Assembly: GCA_001970855.1 (NCBI GenBank) | Contig: LSSN01005285.1 | Coordinates: forward strand, 1 to 17,882 | DNA: 17,882 bases | Direction: 5' to 3' | From: Smittium culicis | Taxonomy: Eukaryota; Kickxellomycota; Harpellomycetes; Harpellales; Legeriomycetaceae | Shown: one piece after another, positions 1-11,521 of the stretch | Numbering within the stretch: the first letter of the stretch is position 1 | How the letters are laid out: each line of letters opens with the position of its first letter | The notes under the pieces: generated by a model | Told to the model about the DNA's origin: nothing | Database searches by the model: none | Seen by the model: only the letters and a program-made list of their open reading frames with translations | Position numbers and translations under genes: made by a program

Positions 1-2250
1 AAAATTTATCAAATAAAACTGAACGATTTAAGAAACTGTTATTGAAATTAAGTATTCGCTGTGATTATAAAAGAAAACGTAATAAGATTTGAATGCTATT
101 TAGAATTAGAATAGGGTATATAAACCAGGTGCGAAGAAGGGGATAGCTCGCTCTCGAGTTTTATTATAACAATTTTTATAGTTAGTTTTTTCTTTTATAA
201 ATAAATTGGGCTATAATTTTAAATAAAAATAAATAAATAACATCGAAAATAGGCTAAAAAGTGCACAGAAAACTTAAAACTCGTATATTCTCAAAGCTAA
301 AAATTTGATTTAAACTCATAACATTATTTACATTATAACCTTTAAAACAAAAATTCTTGGAACAGGGTTTACGAATAAAACATAAATAAGAAACTCTATT
401 TTTTTTCTCTCTAAATTTTAATAAACATTCGCTAATACATAAAAGCACGCTTTAAAAGCTTCGTTGTATATATTTCTTATATACTACATTAAATCCTTAA
501 TCGTAAATAAAGGTAGTGGTACGTTTAAAACTACCACAAATAGATGAAAAAAATTATATTAATAAGAATAAAAACAATTAAACATTCAAAAATAAAAGCT
601 TTATGAACTGGGATGAATAAAATATAACAAAATTTCTTTATTATATATAATGTGATACTTGAATAATTTAAATTAAAAAGAGAACTAATTTTTATTAAGT
701 TTTTTTAAGCATTTTCCATAGATAATTTTCTTTTTCAAAATAAAAATCAGGAGATATAAAATCCATAATGAATAACCATGAAAATATATGCATAATTTTT
801 AAATTAAAACTTTTTAATTAAAATCGAAATCAAAGCGTAGATATTAATCTGTTTTTACAATGTATTAAAATACAATGAATCATACATAAATTAGTATAAT
901 TTACATTTAAAGGCTAATTTGAAATTTATCTATAATAATTACCTGTGTAATACCTTAATTTTTTAATCCAAAATCACTATTAATGTAAATTATCAATTAA
1001 AAACACTATATAATTAGTTTTGATATTTCTAATTTATTCTAAAGATTATTTTAATAATTAAATTAAGATTAATTTCTATGAGCTCAAAAGTGTGAGGTTA
1101 ACTATCAATTTGATTTTTACCTACTTTAATATATATAATAAATATATAAACAAAATTGATATAATAATAATTTAAAATACATATAATATAATTATAGAAA
1201 ACTGTAAATACATTTTTATAAGCTACTTGAATGATGATAGGTTCTGTGAGCTAAAAAAAATTCTTTTATAATAACAAATATTATTATCTATTTATTTATG
1301 AATAAAAGTAGATATATAAAAATTTATCACAACAGATTTAGCCATACAAGTTGTGGAAATTTATAAATAAATTAATAAAGTAAAAATACGTTTATTTAAT
1401 TAAAAATTTTATATGAAAAATTATATATTAGTCTAATCAATTATAATGAGGTTTAAATTTTTAATATCGTAATAGGTCCTCAAATTAGATGCATTTTCTT
1501 TCTATTATAGTATAGAATTTTATTTTAAATCGATTCATCATAATGAAATTTAATTTTGTGTTTTATATGGCTTATTTGTTATTGATACATACAAAATTAA
1601 AGAAAAGATGGAAAATTAAATCTTGAAAGAATTTATTCTTATTGGAAAGTTTATATAGATCTTTTATTATCATTATAATATACATTGTGTTTTGATTGAA
1701 CTATTTAAATTGGAACTATTAATTTGTAAAATAAATGAAAATTTATCAAAAATTTATCATAAATATTCTCAGAAAATCAAATTTACAATGCATTTGTATT
1801 TTTTTCTGGTGTAAATTAATAATTTATAAGCAGATAAAATTTTATAATCTGAAAGAATTAAAAATCAGTCATTCTGAATAAAATTAATAGAAAATATTTA
1901 ATTGATGTATAAAATGATAAATTATAAGATTTGATCAAATGTATTTCTCTGAGGTATTATAAAAATAGTCTTTATGCAATCATTATCTTTCATAATTTTA
2001 TTTCTGATAAAATAAATACTATAATAAATACATAAAAAATTTCTTTATTCAGGAAATTTCTAATATAATTATTTTTGAAGTATCTCAAAAAACTTAATAT
2101 AGAATAATTATTTGATATTATATAAAGATAAATGATTATAAGCTCATATTAGGTTGAGTTAGTGCTTTTATTTTAAAATATGTATATATACATTTCTCTA
2201 AATCTTTTTATAACACTATAAATATTGAAATTGACTACAATATATATATA

Positions 2251-2278
2251 AATTGAAATTGAAATTGAAATTGAAATT
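2251..2278. repeat. Short tandem repeat, 6-base unit
   Basis: Four perfect copies of AATTGA plus a partial fifth, directly after a TATATATATA string. It lies at the 3' edge of an open minus-strand frame and looks like a simple microsatellite. Confidence 0.9.
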
Positions 2279-3400
2279 TATAGTGAAATATTTGAAGAAT
2301 TTAGGCTAATGTATCTTATAAAGGTAATTATTTCATATAGATAGCGCAGAGTTCGAAATATCAGAATTAAAATAGTCTCTTCTATTCTTATAGAGCTTTT
2401 ATAAATCGCATATATAGATTTTTTTATTCTAATATAAATTTTATTAGAAAAAAATTTATTAAAAATATCGAAAGGATATTTATATTTTACCTCACTAAAA
2501 TTCAAAGAATTTTATACTCAGTTTGTTTTTAATTAACTGGGTCATCATTTCTAAAACATGATATGTGTATTTGTATACAGATTTTTGGTGAATAAAATAG
2601 CAGCTAAATAACTTATGAAAAATATTTATTTATTAAAGAAACACAATTTTATTTTTTTTAAATCTAAACGAAATAAAATTAAGACTTTATAAATTTATAA
2701 ATCTCTATATTAGTTAGAAAAATTAGGGGAATGGCGTTCAATAATATATAAAATTAATAATTTAACAGAAAATAAAATATTCGAATTATTTAATATACCG
2801 ATTCATATATTTATTATGCGTATAAAAAAGGATAAAATACCCATCTCAGAATATTATGTTTCGGAAATTTCAATTCAAAACAGCTTCGAGAATATTAATA
2901 AGAAATAATTTAATTAAGTTTTTAGTTGTGAATAATATGAATATAATTTAAATATATTGAAGTAATATATTTCAATTTCTGCTTATTTCAAAATAGCTCC
3001 AAATAATGAAATTATTAATATAAATTAATCTATTAACGTTTATTATAAACAATTAAACTAGTTATATATATTTATCTATAAATATGAGGTCAAAAAAACC
3101 TTTAATCATCCATAATTCTTTATGAATGATTAAATTTTTTTTTTTTTATTATTTAAACATTTTGGGAAAATTAATCTATATCATCGATTTAAATTATTTA
3201 TATTATATAACTATCTTAAATAAGAAAGTCATATTCTATTTTTATCAGTCAAAAATAGGGATTCACAATATGTCAAAAAATGCACATAATTAAATAATGA
3301 TATGTTTACATGAAATAAAACTGATTAAAAGCATAAAAAGTTGAAAAAGCTATTTTAATCAATATTTTATATCATATTTATAATTTTATTATTACAATAT

Positions 3401-3440
3401 TATGTTTATTAATGTTTATTAATGTTTATTAATGTTTATA
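3401..3440. repeat. Short tandem repeat, 10-base unit
   Basis: Four head-to-tail copies of the 10-base unit AATGTTTATT. The first copy differs at its first base and the last at its final base. It is an isolated simple repeat in AT-rich DNA with no gene nearby. Confidence 0.9.
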
Positions 3441-6400
3441 ACAAGTTCATAAAATACTTATGAAGTGAAATTATCGATGAAATTTCAGCCAGATTCCCCA
3501 CCTGGAAATAATTCAGAATAAATTTAAATTAAAATTTTTATAATAAAACCAATGCCATATTGGATAGAAGATACTATAATCAAAAACTATTAGATGTTTT
3601 GTATAATTTTAAATTCCTAAGTCATTTTCATAAAAATACATAAATATTTAATTGAAATTTTAATCAAAATTATTTAATTTTTTATTCTAAATTTATTATT
3701 AGATATTTAAAATGTAAATTAATTTTGAATTGGATTCAGAATATAATGATAATTTTCTTGTTATTTCAAAGAAATTTCACAATAAAATATTTATTAAAAA
3801 TTTATATAACTGTGAAATATTGGAATTTTTACTAAAAAATAAGGATTAATTTACTAAAAAGTGGAAATAATTAGTCGGAAAATAATAAATACGTAGAAAA
3901 AATTTATTTAGAAAAAAAATAGGTACAGAATATAATCACTTTAAACATATTTATTCATTTTTACTAGGATAAAAAAATACTTTAATAAAGAAAAAATATT
4001 TATTGATTATTTCTCAAAAATACTGTTTATAAATAGAAAAAATAGGTGAGTTTTATATATTAAATTTTGCTATAATAAACTCACAGGTATTAGATATACA
4101 CGCTATTATATGCCTTTATATAAAAACTATATTTATATCTAATTTAATAATTTATCTTGTTTTTTATAATCAATAAAAGTGTCAGACTGGATTCATTGGA
4201 GTATATAAATAGTAGTTATTCGATATTTCCAAAATATAGATCTAGTATTTTAAAAAAGATCTAAGTACTGAGATGTATATTTTAAATCCTATAAATATAT
4301 TAAAAGACCTAAATTTGTAGTATAGAACAAAAATATTCTTCTTTCACTAATGAATGAACATTATGAAAGATTTTTCAATAGATAACTAACCAGAAGTAAT
4401 ATAAAACGTTCATAATACGTAAATTAGATAGATAATTATTTCTCATAACATCAAAATACTCCTCTATTATTCATTATTCTAATTTAAAAGTTAAATAAAG
4501 ATGAATAGAAGAATTAAAAAAGTGTTTTAGGCAACGAGAGGGAAAAATATCAATTATTTGGCACTAATCATACTAATCTAGATTTAAATTTACTCTTTAT
4601 TAAATATAAACATAGCTCTATTTATGATGTGATATAATATTTTCCATAGGACATATTACCCTGTATAAATATTAAAAAATAAATTCTAGAATAAATACAA
4701 TCAATAACCTTGATCTAAAATTAAAATTTTCAGAAAAATTAAATGATTTGAAATTAATTTTATGCCAGACATTTTTTAGCTGAATATTAATTTCTGATAA
4801 AAATTAATTAAAAATTTTATGGCTCTATTTGAATAAAATGTTTTAATAAATAAATACTGAATTTCTAAATTATAATAGGAAATAAACTGTATTTTAAAAT
4901 ATCTTGAACTAGTGATAGAATATAAAACCTAAAGGTAATTATCTGAGGAATATAAATTGATTTTATCAATATTATTTCTACCCTTCGTTAGCGAAATTAT
5001 TCTTGAAATATTATTTAAAAATTTTTAATATCAGTTTTTTTAATATTTTATGGAAAATATTTTTAATAATCACATTAAAATACATTAAAAGTAGTGGTAT
5101 AGGTATAACTATATATAAATCTAAATGACTTATTAGATAAAATATAAGAGTGCACTAGTGATATAAGCCTTGTCGAAAAGAAATTTTTACATTCTGAATA
5201 TATATAAAATCTTTTTTTTCTTATTTTCAACAAATATTTTCACTTGTATTTTTTCATTAATGCTGTATTAAATTCTATTAAAAAATCATAATCCGGATAA
5301 TTTCGCTCCGATTAGCTACCTTTGCTTTAAAATTTTTAATATTCCCGATTTAAATTCCATGTTATATATATAATACGCTTCATTTATTTTAAAAAATTAA
5401 ATATAATCTCTGCTAAAATTATAATCTATAGATGTTTAAAAAATAAATACAACTACATAAATCTATTTGCTCATCCAGATAAATCAACCACTCATACAAA
5501 TCTTGAAAGTAAATAAATTCTAGTTTCTTTTTTATTTTTTTCATAGAATAATTTAAATTTCAGGTTATCGCTAAATCATCCTTTAATCGATTCTCGGTCT
5601 TTTCTTCTTTTATAATCCCTTTCCGAAAAATAAATCAAACATGGCTCGTAATTCTATGATCCAGGTTAATACTGTGTAAATTTATCAATATAAAATTTAG
5701 TATTGTTTTATATTTAAAAAATATATAAAACCACTTATTTTTACCTATTTTTTGCCCTTTATTTCTTAAATTATACTTGTAGCTATTTCTGTCAAATTTT
5801 CGTTATTCATAGAAACAAGCTCTGTTAGAACTTCGATTTTTTTCATTTATTGCTTTTTAAAATTAAATCACATTTTTTCAAAATAAATTTCAATGAATAT
5901 TTCTTGTATATTAATTCCTATAGCAGTACAAATTATCACTAAAACCACCAAAAAATCTCCATTTTGATTGAATTTACTGATTAAAAATTCACATTTATAA
6001 AATTTATTGTTTTCGCGCAATTTTCTATTTTTATTTATTCCTCGAAATTATTTTTATTTTTATTTTCACTAAATTTTTGTTATTCTGAAGGTCTGATAGA
6101 TTTATAATCAAAAACGTTACAATATTGTATTTAACGCTTTATTAGGACCCTAACACCAATCCAAGTGTTTTGAGATTGAAATGGAATAAATTTTTGATTA
6201 AAAATTCGAATTAAATTATATAAATAAAACCTTGTTTGATATTATTTATATATTTATGAATTTATATTATAAAAGTATTATTTTATTAATTTAAAAATGG
6301 CCATTAATAGCCTCATTAAACGCATTATGACCAAATATATATGTTTGATGTCCGAAATCAACAATTTTTATATTTTTTCCTTTTGATTATCAGATTTTTG

Positions 6401-8143
6401 CTATAATATGGACAATTTTTCTCGGGTTTATAAATTGATATTCAATCTGGATTAAATTTAATACATAAATAAATAGTTGCATTTTTCAGCTGGTTGTATT
6501 ATTTTTCGAGCAAGAGAATCGTCTTATGTGTCTCTTATTTTCATAAAAGTTTTTTATGCACATTAATTTTTTCATTTAATATTTCAGAATTAGAAAATAG
6601 TATTTATATAAAAAAATTTTCTCCATTGCTAATTTTGATACAAAATATGAAGCAACAAAAGTATTAATATTTTGAAATCGTTTTTTCCCAATTACTTACC
6701 TTTTATTTATTTATTTTAATAAAAACTGAATAAATTAATATGTTTTGTATATAATGTGATATTTTATCCCGGTAACTTATGTATTTTAAGTTTTATATTG
6801 AGCTTGAAAAAAACTCCCCATTAGTTTTATTTTTATATTATATTCTGTGCTTTATATTGTTTAAATTGTTTATATTGAAGGTTTTTTATTCTAAATTTGG
6901 CGGAAAATTCAAAAAATAGCCCCGATATAACCCGTAATATTTCTTATCTTGGTCTAAAAAAAATAGACAGGAATTGGATTTTTATGCTAAAATATCACTT
7001 TTTTTAATAAATCAATTAGTTTCATGTAATCAATCAAAAAAAATTTTTTTTTTGACGAAAAATGTTTTTTCCTATTAATATATTTAGAAATTTCATTTTT
7101 TAGTATTTTTTAAAGTATTTTTTTAAATATTTTTACACTAATTTTATTAAATGAATTTGACAGAGAATTTTTCATTAATTATTTTAGACTTAAATGTCTT
7201 CATTTTTCAGTATTTGTGTTATAATAGAGCCTTAAAAACTTTATTTCAAATTTATCATTTCTCGAGGATTATAATAAAACTTTGAATATATATATATATT
7301 TCATTGATTTTTTTATAATCCATAACTTAGCCCTTTCCCATAGAAAGGTCTCTGTTAAACTATATTTCATCATTCATTTATGATTTATAACAAAGCTAAT
7401 TATTGTATTTATTTTACAATAGTGCTATAATTCTTAAGTGCCTGGGAATAAAGTATTTTAATTGAACATATTTGGCTATATTTGGTAGAAAAAAAAATTC
7501 TGCGCTCAGTAAAAAGGTTAATACAACTAAAAAAGAGTTTTTATTAATTTGATAGACTATTTATTTATTACAAGTGTTTGTATTATTTCTAGCTTTTTAC
7601 CTAGTGTGTATTTATGAAAGTAGTTAAACTTTAATATATACTTTAGATAATAAGTCTGACAGGATTACATGAAAATTATGAGGTTTTTTAAATAGAAATA
7701 ATTGCAATTCTGAAATTGATGTCCAATTTTATTCATGATCAGGAAATTTTCAGTACAAAAATCGTTTATATCCTTGCTCTTTTATTTATTTTCTTTTGGT
7801 ATTCCATAAATATAGATAGTTGTTATTTTATTATTTTTCTTCTGAGTTATTACGAGAATTATTAAAACATATTTCTTCATTTAATTAAATCTTCTTATTA
7901 TATCTTATTATCACAAATTTTGATTAAATAATATTTTTTAGGCCGGAAATTAATTTTATTCTTTTAAATTAGCTTTTCAATGATTAATTTAAACTTCTCT
8001 GGTTCAAAAAAAGAAAGATTTTTATTCATTTATTTCTCTTTTTTCAATAATTATCACTCTGATATTGTTTTATGAGTTCATCAATTGATTATATTTAATT
8101 CAGTGTTGAGATGGTTTATTTTATTAGCGCCTATAACACTTTC

Positions 8144-8155
8144 GGGGGGGGGGGG
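8144..8155. repeat. G12 homopolymer
   Basis: Twelve consecutive G residues in a background that is otherwise very poor in G and C. Two C runs lie elsewhere in the window (15370-15380 and 17869-17882). Exact length may be unreliable because homopolymers are error-prone in sequencing. Confidence 0.95.
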
Positions 8156-9329
8156 TTTAAATTTAATTCTCGTTTATTTGTTTTGTTTTTTATTGTGATT
8201 TATTATTCATCCTAGAATTTTTAAGAGGCTAATATCACAAACTGTGTATTTTTTAACAATTTTTAAGAAATATAAAATTTATTTATAATATAATAATATT
8301 TTCGTGAGTAATCTGTGATTTTTAATTTTTTCGAAAAAATATTTTTTTTTATAAAATTTTAAAGTCCAAATTTATATGAAATATTTTTTATGAAGCTCCG
8401 TTCATTAAAATTTGTTAATATTCGAGGAATTATCTGAGTATTAATTTCCCAAAATTTCCATACCAATAATAAATTAGTTCATCATAAATGCTACAAAGCC
8501 TAATAAGTTTTTCATTTAAAAAATTTATAATTATTTTCTTATGCTCTTGGATTTTGGACAGCTACAAAAATATCAAAATTATTCAAATTTTATCATATAT
8601 TTTTTTCTCGTGATATTTGTTCTTTCAAAAAAATATGAATTAGTTTTTAAAATTATTGTTCAATAATATTGTTAATTTATACCAAAGTAATAAAAAAAAA
8701 AATCTCTACAACTCGTAGATTATTTATATTTATTTCTCCTTGGTCATGTTTATTATTTCTATCATTTATTAAGTGCACGTATTTACTTTTTTATGGAAAT
8801 ATATATTTTTATGTTGATAAATTGCAAAGAAATTCAATAACTTAAAACAAATATATGTAAGTTTTTTTCTACAAAAAAAGAGTTTCAATTCATGTTGTTA
8901 ACTATGTAAATAAGTAAAGAAACATATAATCCAATATAAGATGTAAACTATCTATAACTTACATCAATCTTCAGTATAAATAACCAAACATAGAGTATTT
9001 ATAAAGTATTTCAACACCACACTTGCCTAAAAATAAGTTAAAATTTCGTAATTTCATATTTTATCAATTAAAAAATATATACTGTTTTAGTACAATTTTA
9101 AAATGTTATTTTATATATCTAAGGCGAGGGAAATAAATTACTGTTTTTTTCTTATCTTTTTATTTCTTATAAATTATAAAGGTCAAGCCTTTATTCTTTT
9201 TTAGATATTCAAATAATCTTTTTTATTTTTTTTTCAGGGAGTTTATCAAATAATATTTAAAAGTATGCAAAAAAAATAATAAAAAATATTTAAAAAGTTA
9301 TAAAAAATATCATAAAAATAATTTTTCAG

Positions 9330-9388
9330 CCGACCCCTCTCCGCTGCTCTAGCAGCGCCATACCCACTGCGAATTGGTTCAATGCGCA
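9330..9388. other. GC-rich island with two adjacent hairpins
   Basis: This island is roughly 55% GC in surroundings below about 20%. It begins right after ATTTTTCAG, a good 3' splice-site string on the plus strand. A perfect 6-bp stem (CGCTGC/GCAGCG, loop TCTA) spans 9342-9357. A second stem spans 9368-9388, with TGCG/CGCA and ATTG/CAAT separated by one mismatch and closed by a 3-base loop. Two plus-strand frames are open through it, so it could be an exon, a structured RNA or a relic. No family was recognised; it lacks a tRNA fold. Confidence 0.4.
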
Positions 9389-9831
9389 AATTATCTTTCT
9401 ACTTTTTAAATTATCGGATAATTATTTAACGCTAAAGGTTTTATATATATATATTTGTTTTAATTCTTCTATGGCTCTGTTAACTTTAAAGAAAGCATAT
9501 ATTTAATTTTACGTTATTAACTTTAGGCTATCGACTTTGAACTTATTAAATTTCATCATTCATTAAATCTCACAATTGAAATTATAATTCAATTTTTTAT
9601 GAATTTTATTGTATTTTTGTTTGATTTGAGATTATTAAAGTAAAAAAAGATAGGATTTTATAACATAATACTTTCAAGTCTTGAAGTAATCCTATTCTAC
9701 CCTTTCGATTTTTTTTTCTGGATTTTCTATTTTTATTGATTATTTTTTCAGCATTTCATAGTATTAAACCCAAATTTAATATTTTTTTACTGTGAATTTC
9801 ACAAATATTATGAACTTTTTGATTATTTCAG

Positions 9832-9960
9832 ACGCAATATATTACGATATCTCTGATCAACCTTCAATTCTGCTCGAATGGATTGTAAGAAGATTAGCTA
9901 TGTTTAGTAATAATACTATTTTAACATTCAATATCAGAGATATCCGTGAAATTCACCGCA
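9832..9960 (+). CDS. Candidate internal exon, methyltransferase family 16-like
   Basis: An open 129-base block preceded by GATTATTTCAG, a good 3' splice site, and followed by GTATTA, a possible 5' splice site. It reads as about 43 residues containing DAIYYDISDQPSILL, then a VRRLAMFSN helix, a TILTFNIRD strand and EIHRS. This order, an acidic-x-hydrophobic-Tyr turn, a helix ending in RRL, then a strand closing with an Arg, resembles the post-motif-II region of EFM/METTL21/FAM86-type lysine methyltransferases. The SAM-binding glycine motif was not found upstream and no flanking exon could be joined with confidence. It may be an isolated exon, a pseudogene remnant or chance. It also contains a 12-bp inverted repeat. 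Confidence 0.3.
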
Positions 9961-11521
9961 GTATTAATTTTTTTTTAATTTAAGAACTAGCAGAAATTTT
10001 TTCTAAATCCATGTTAATCAGTTTTTTTTGATATTCTGTATTTATGCATTGATCTTTGAAAAGTTCATTTTTAATATTATTTTTGATTTAATCTCTTGTA
10101 ATTCACTTTTACGATGCTACAACTCTTTTCATTAGGTACATAGATTACGCGAATTTTCAAGTGTAAACGGCTCACTTAATATTAACATTTATTATGCTTA
10201 CAAATTAAGATTACATGTTAATTTTAACCTTTTTAAGTGTAGTAGACAGTTTTTGATCTACCAAACATAGCCATATGCGTTCAATTAAAGTACTTTAATT
10301 CCGGTTCCTTAAGATATATTGTTATACCGTAAAATAAATGCAAATAATGAACTTGCGTATAGATCATAAACGAACCATATAATTAATTTTTTTAAATAGT
10401 GTTGGACGGGAAAGGGTTAAAGACCGCTTATATGTTTCTATTAGGTAATATATTGATTTTATTATGATTTATAGGATTTATTTCTAGAGCTTCGTTTATA
10501 ACATTCAATTCTTCATATGTTTTTTTTTGGGACACTTCCTTAATATACTAACATATGTAACTTTATAGTAACTAAATTATAGTTCTTTGTTAAATCATTC
10601 AGATTCAATTAACCTAAGAATTTGAATTCTAATTTTGAATTCTTCCTATTTATACCTTTCCTTATCATAATTATTATAGAAATAGATAAGAAAAAAAATC
10701 ATTTTATTTTCTATTTAAAAAAATAATTTAATATCTGGAAACTGATCATTTATGTTTTCGATTACACTTTATGTATCGGATTTCAATTCAGTAAGTTTAC
10801 GCCCGAGATTAAAAGACCATGCCTCCATAAAAGACGTCTTTCCCTCCCTTTGTGTTACGCCTGATACCATTTTAAATATTAATTCAGATTTGAACTAGGT
10901 TAAATTTCTTAGAGCAATTTTTATTTCCCTGTTCCAATAACTTTTGAAGGCTTGTGATTACTTGCTACAGTTTTTTTCAAGTAGTATTGTCAGGAGGATT
11001 GCGGCTAGCTTTGTTAGTTTCCATTGTATTATAACTGTGTCAGGACTAATACAATAAAAAAATCTTTTTTCGGGCTATTAATTATAATTAAATAATTAAT
11101 CAAAATACTATTGGTAAGCTTATTTGCAATTCTATTAAGTACAAAGGGGAGAATAGTTTAATGACTATTTATGTCTGTTAGATAATAAATTTTGCCAAGC
11201 CTGAAGAGAAGCAGAATCAGCCAAAGAGAATTGTCGATTTTTTCTTTATCCAATTAATGTAAGGCATTTAATCACAGGTTCCAATAAAAAACTCGACTTT
11301 ATTTATAACCTAAAAAAGACATTTAAATTGTTTGTATATTTGGTTTTCAATAAATAAAGTAACGAATTGATAAATAAAAGATACGTTTGATATACAAAGG
11401 TTTTTTTTCTTTCATACAGGTTGTTTTAAAATATATATTTTAAAAGATCATCTTTATCCCAAGTGCTGAAACTAAAATAAAACCCTGCTATTATCCAAAC
11501 AAAAAAAAAAGGATACCCATC
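9961..11521. other. Spacer upstream of the Coq11-like gene
   Basis: About 1.5 kb with no recognised gene. Its left half is AT-rich. The stretch from about 10780 to 11080 is clearly GC-richer and carries short open frames on both strands, including the minus ORF at 10769-10870. Near 11178-11309 the minus strand shows a convincing intron-like string with a branch-point-like CTGAT and a CTTCTCTTCAG acceptor. The last 150 bases should contain the promoter and leader of the SDR gene, but no specific element could be identified. Confidence 0.5.
10769..10870 (-). CDS. Small unrecognised ORF, 33 codons
   Basis: The ORF runs ATG to TAA and encodes 33 residues, including SGVTQREGKTSFMEAWSF near its start. 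GC content is about 40%, well above the surroundings, and the composition is protein-like (Gly, Arg, Glu, Trp) rather than the Ile/Asn/Lys/Phe mix of random AT-rich reading. The same frame continues upstream past two stops with further plausible residues, which suggests a decayed longer gene or one split by introns. The opposite strand is also mostly open, so the coding strand is uncertain. I do not recognise a family. Confidence 0.25.
   Translation of the reverse strand: MVSGVTQREGKTSFMEAWSFNLGRKLTELKSDT

Larger units (their letters stand above)
1..5200. other. AT-rich gene-poor stretch, left part
   Basis: About 5.2 kb of very AT-rich DNA in which I recognise no gene. The two longest minus-strand ORFs, at 254-448 and 2278-2505, match no family I know and are of a length expected by chance at this composition. 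A small GC-richer island lies at about 115-165, next to a TATATAAA string, and a short inverted repeat (GGTAGT/ACTACC) lies near 512-537. Two short tandem repeats are listed separately. Finely split genes with exons below 100 bases, like the NEDD8 gene further right, cannot be excluded by eye. Confidence 0.6.
5201..9831. other. AT-rich gene-poor stretch, T-rich plus strand
   Basis: About 4.6 kb with no recognisable gene. By line-by-line sampling the plus strand is roughly half T and a third A, unlike the more balanced stretch to its left. It carries many plus-strand strings resembling 3' splice sites (runs of T followed by CAG or TAG, for example near 5562, 6489, 7210, 9237 and 9329). Several are followed by short open, slightly GC-richer blocks. 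None could be tied to a protein family, so no exon is called here. The G12 tract and the GC-rich hairpin island are listed separately. Confidence 0.5.

Noticed and set aside
254..448. Minus-strand 64-residue ORF with several Cys
   Set aside because: No family recognised, low-complexity surroundings, and a length expected by chance among six frames of very AT-rich DNA.
512..537. GGTAGT/ACTACC hairpin as a terminator
   Set aside because: This is a eukaryotic sequence, the stem is short, and no transcript ending there is known; treated as chance.
2278..2603. Minus-strand 75-residue ORF that can be linked by a 43-base intron to an upstream open block at 2538-2603 with consistent phase
   Set aside because: The joined reading looks protein-like (VLEMMTHEVKYKYPFDIF), but at about 80% AT an open run of this length is expected roughly once in the region, the intron is very short and no family matches. 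RNA evidence would be needed.
4200..5200. Several minus-strand open blocks after acceptor-like strings, for example near 4400-4480
   Set aside because: Frames could be threaded through them, but only by assuming weak splice sites and introns as short as 20 bases; no homology was recognised.
9368..9388. GGTTCAATGC as a tRNA T-arm or B box
   Set aside because: No 5-bp T-stem forms around it, and no acceptor stem, anticodon arm or A box is placed correctly.
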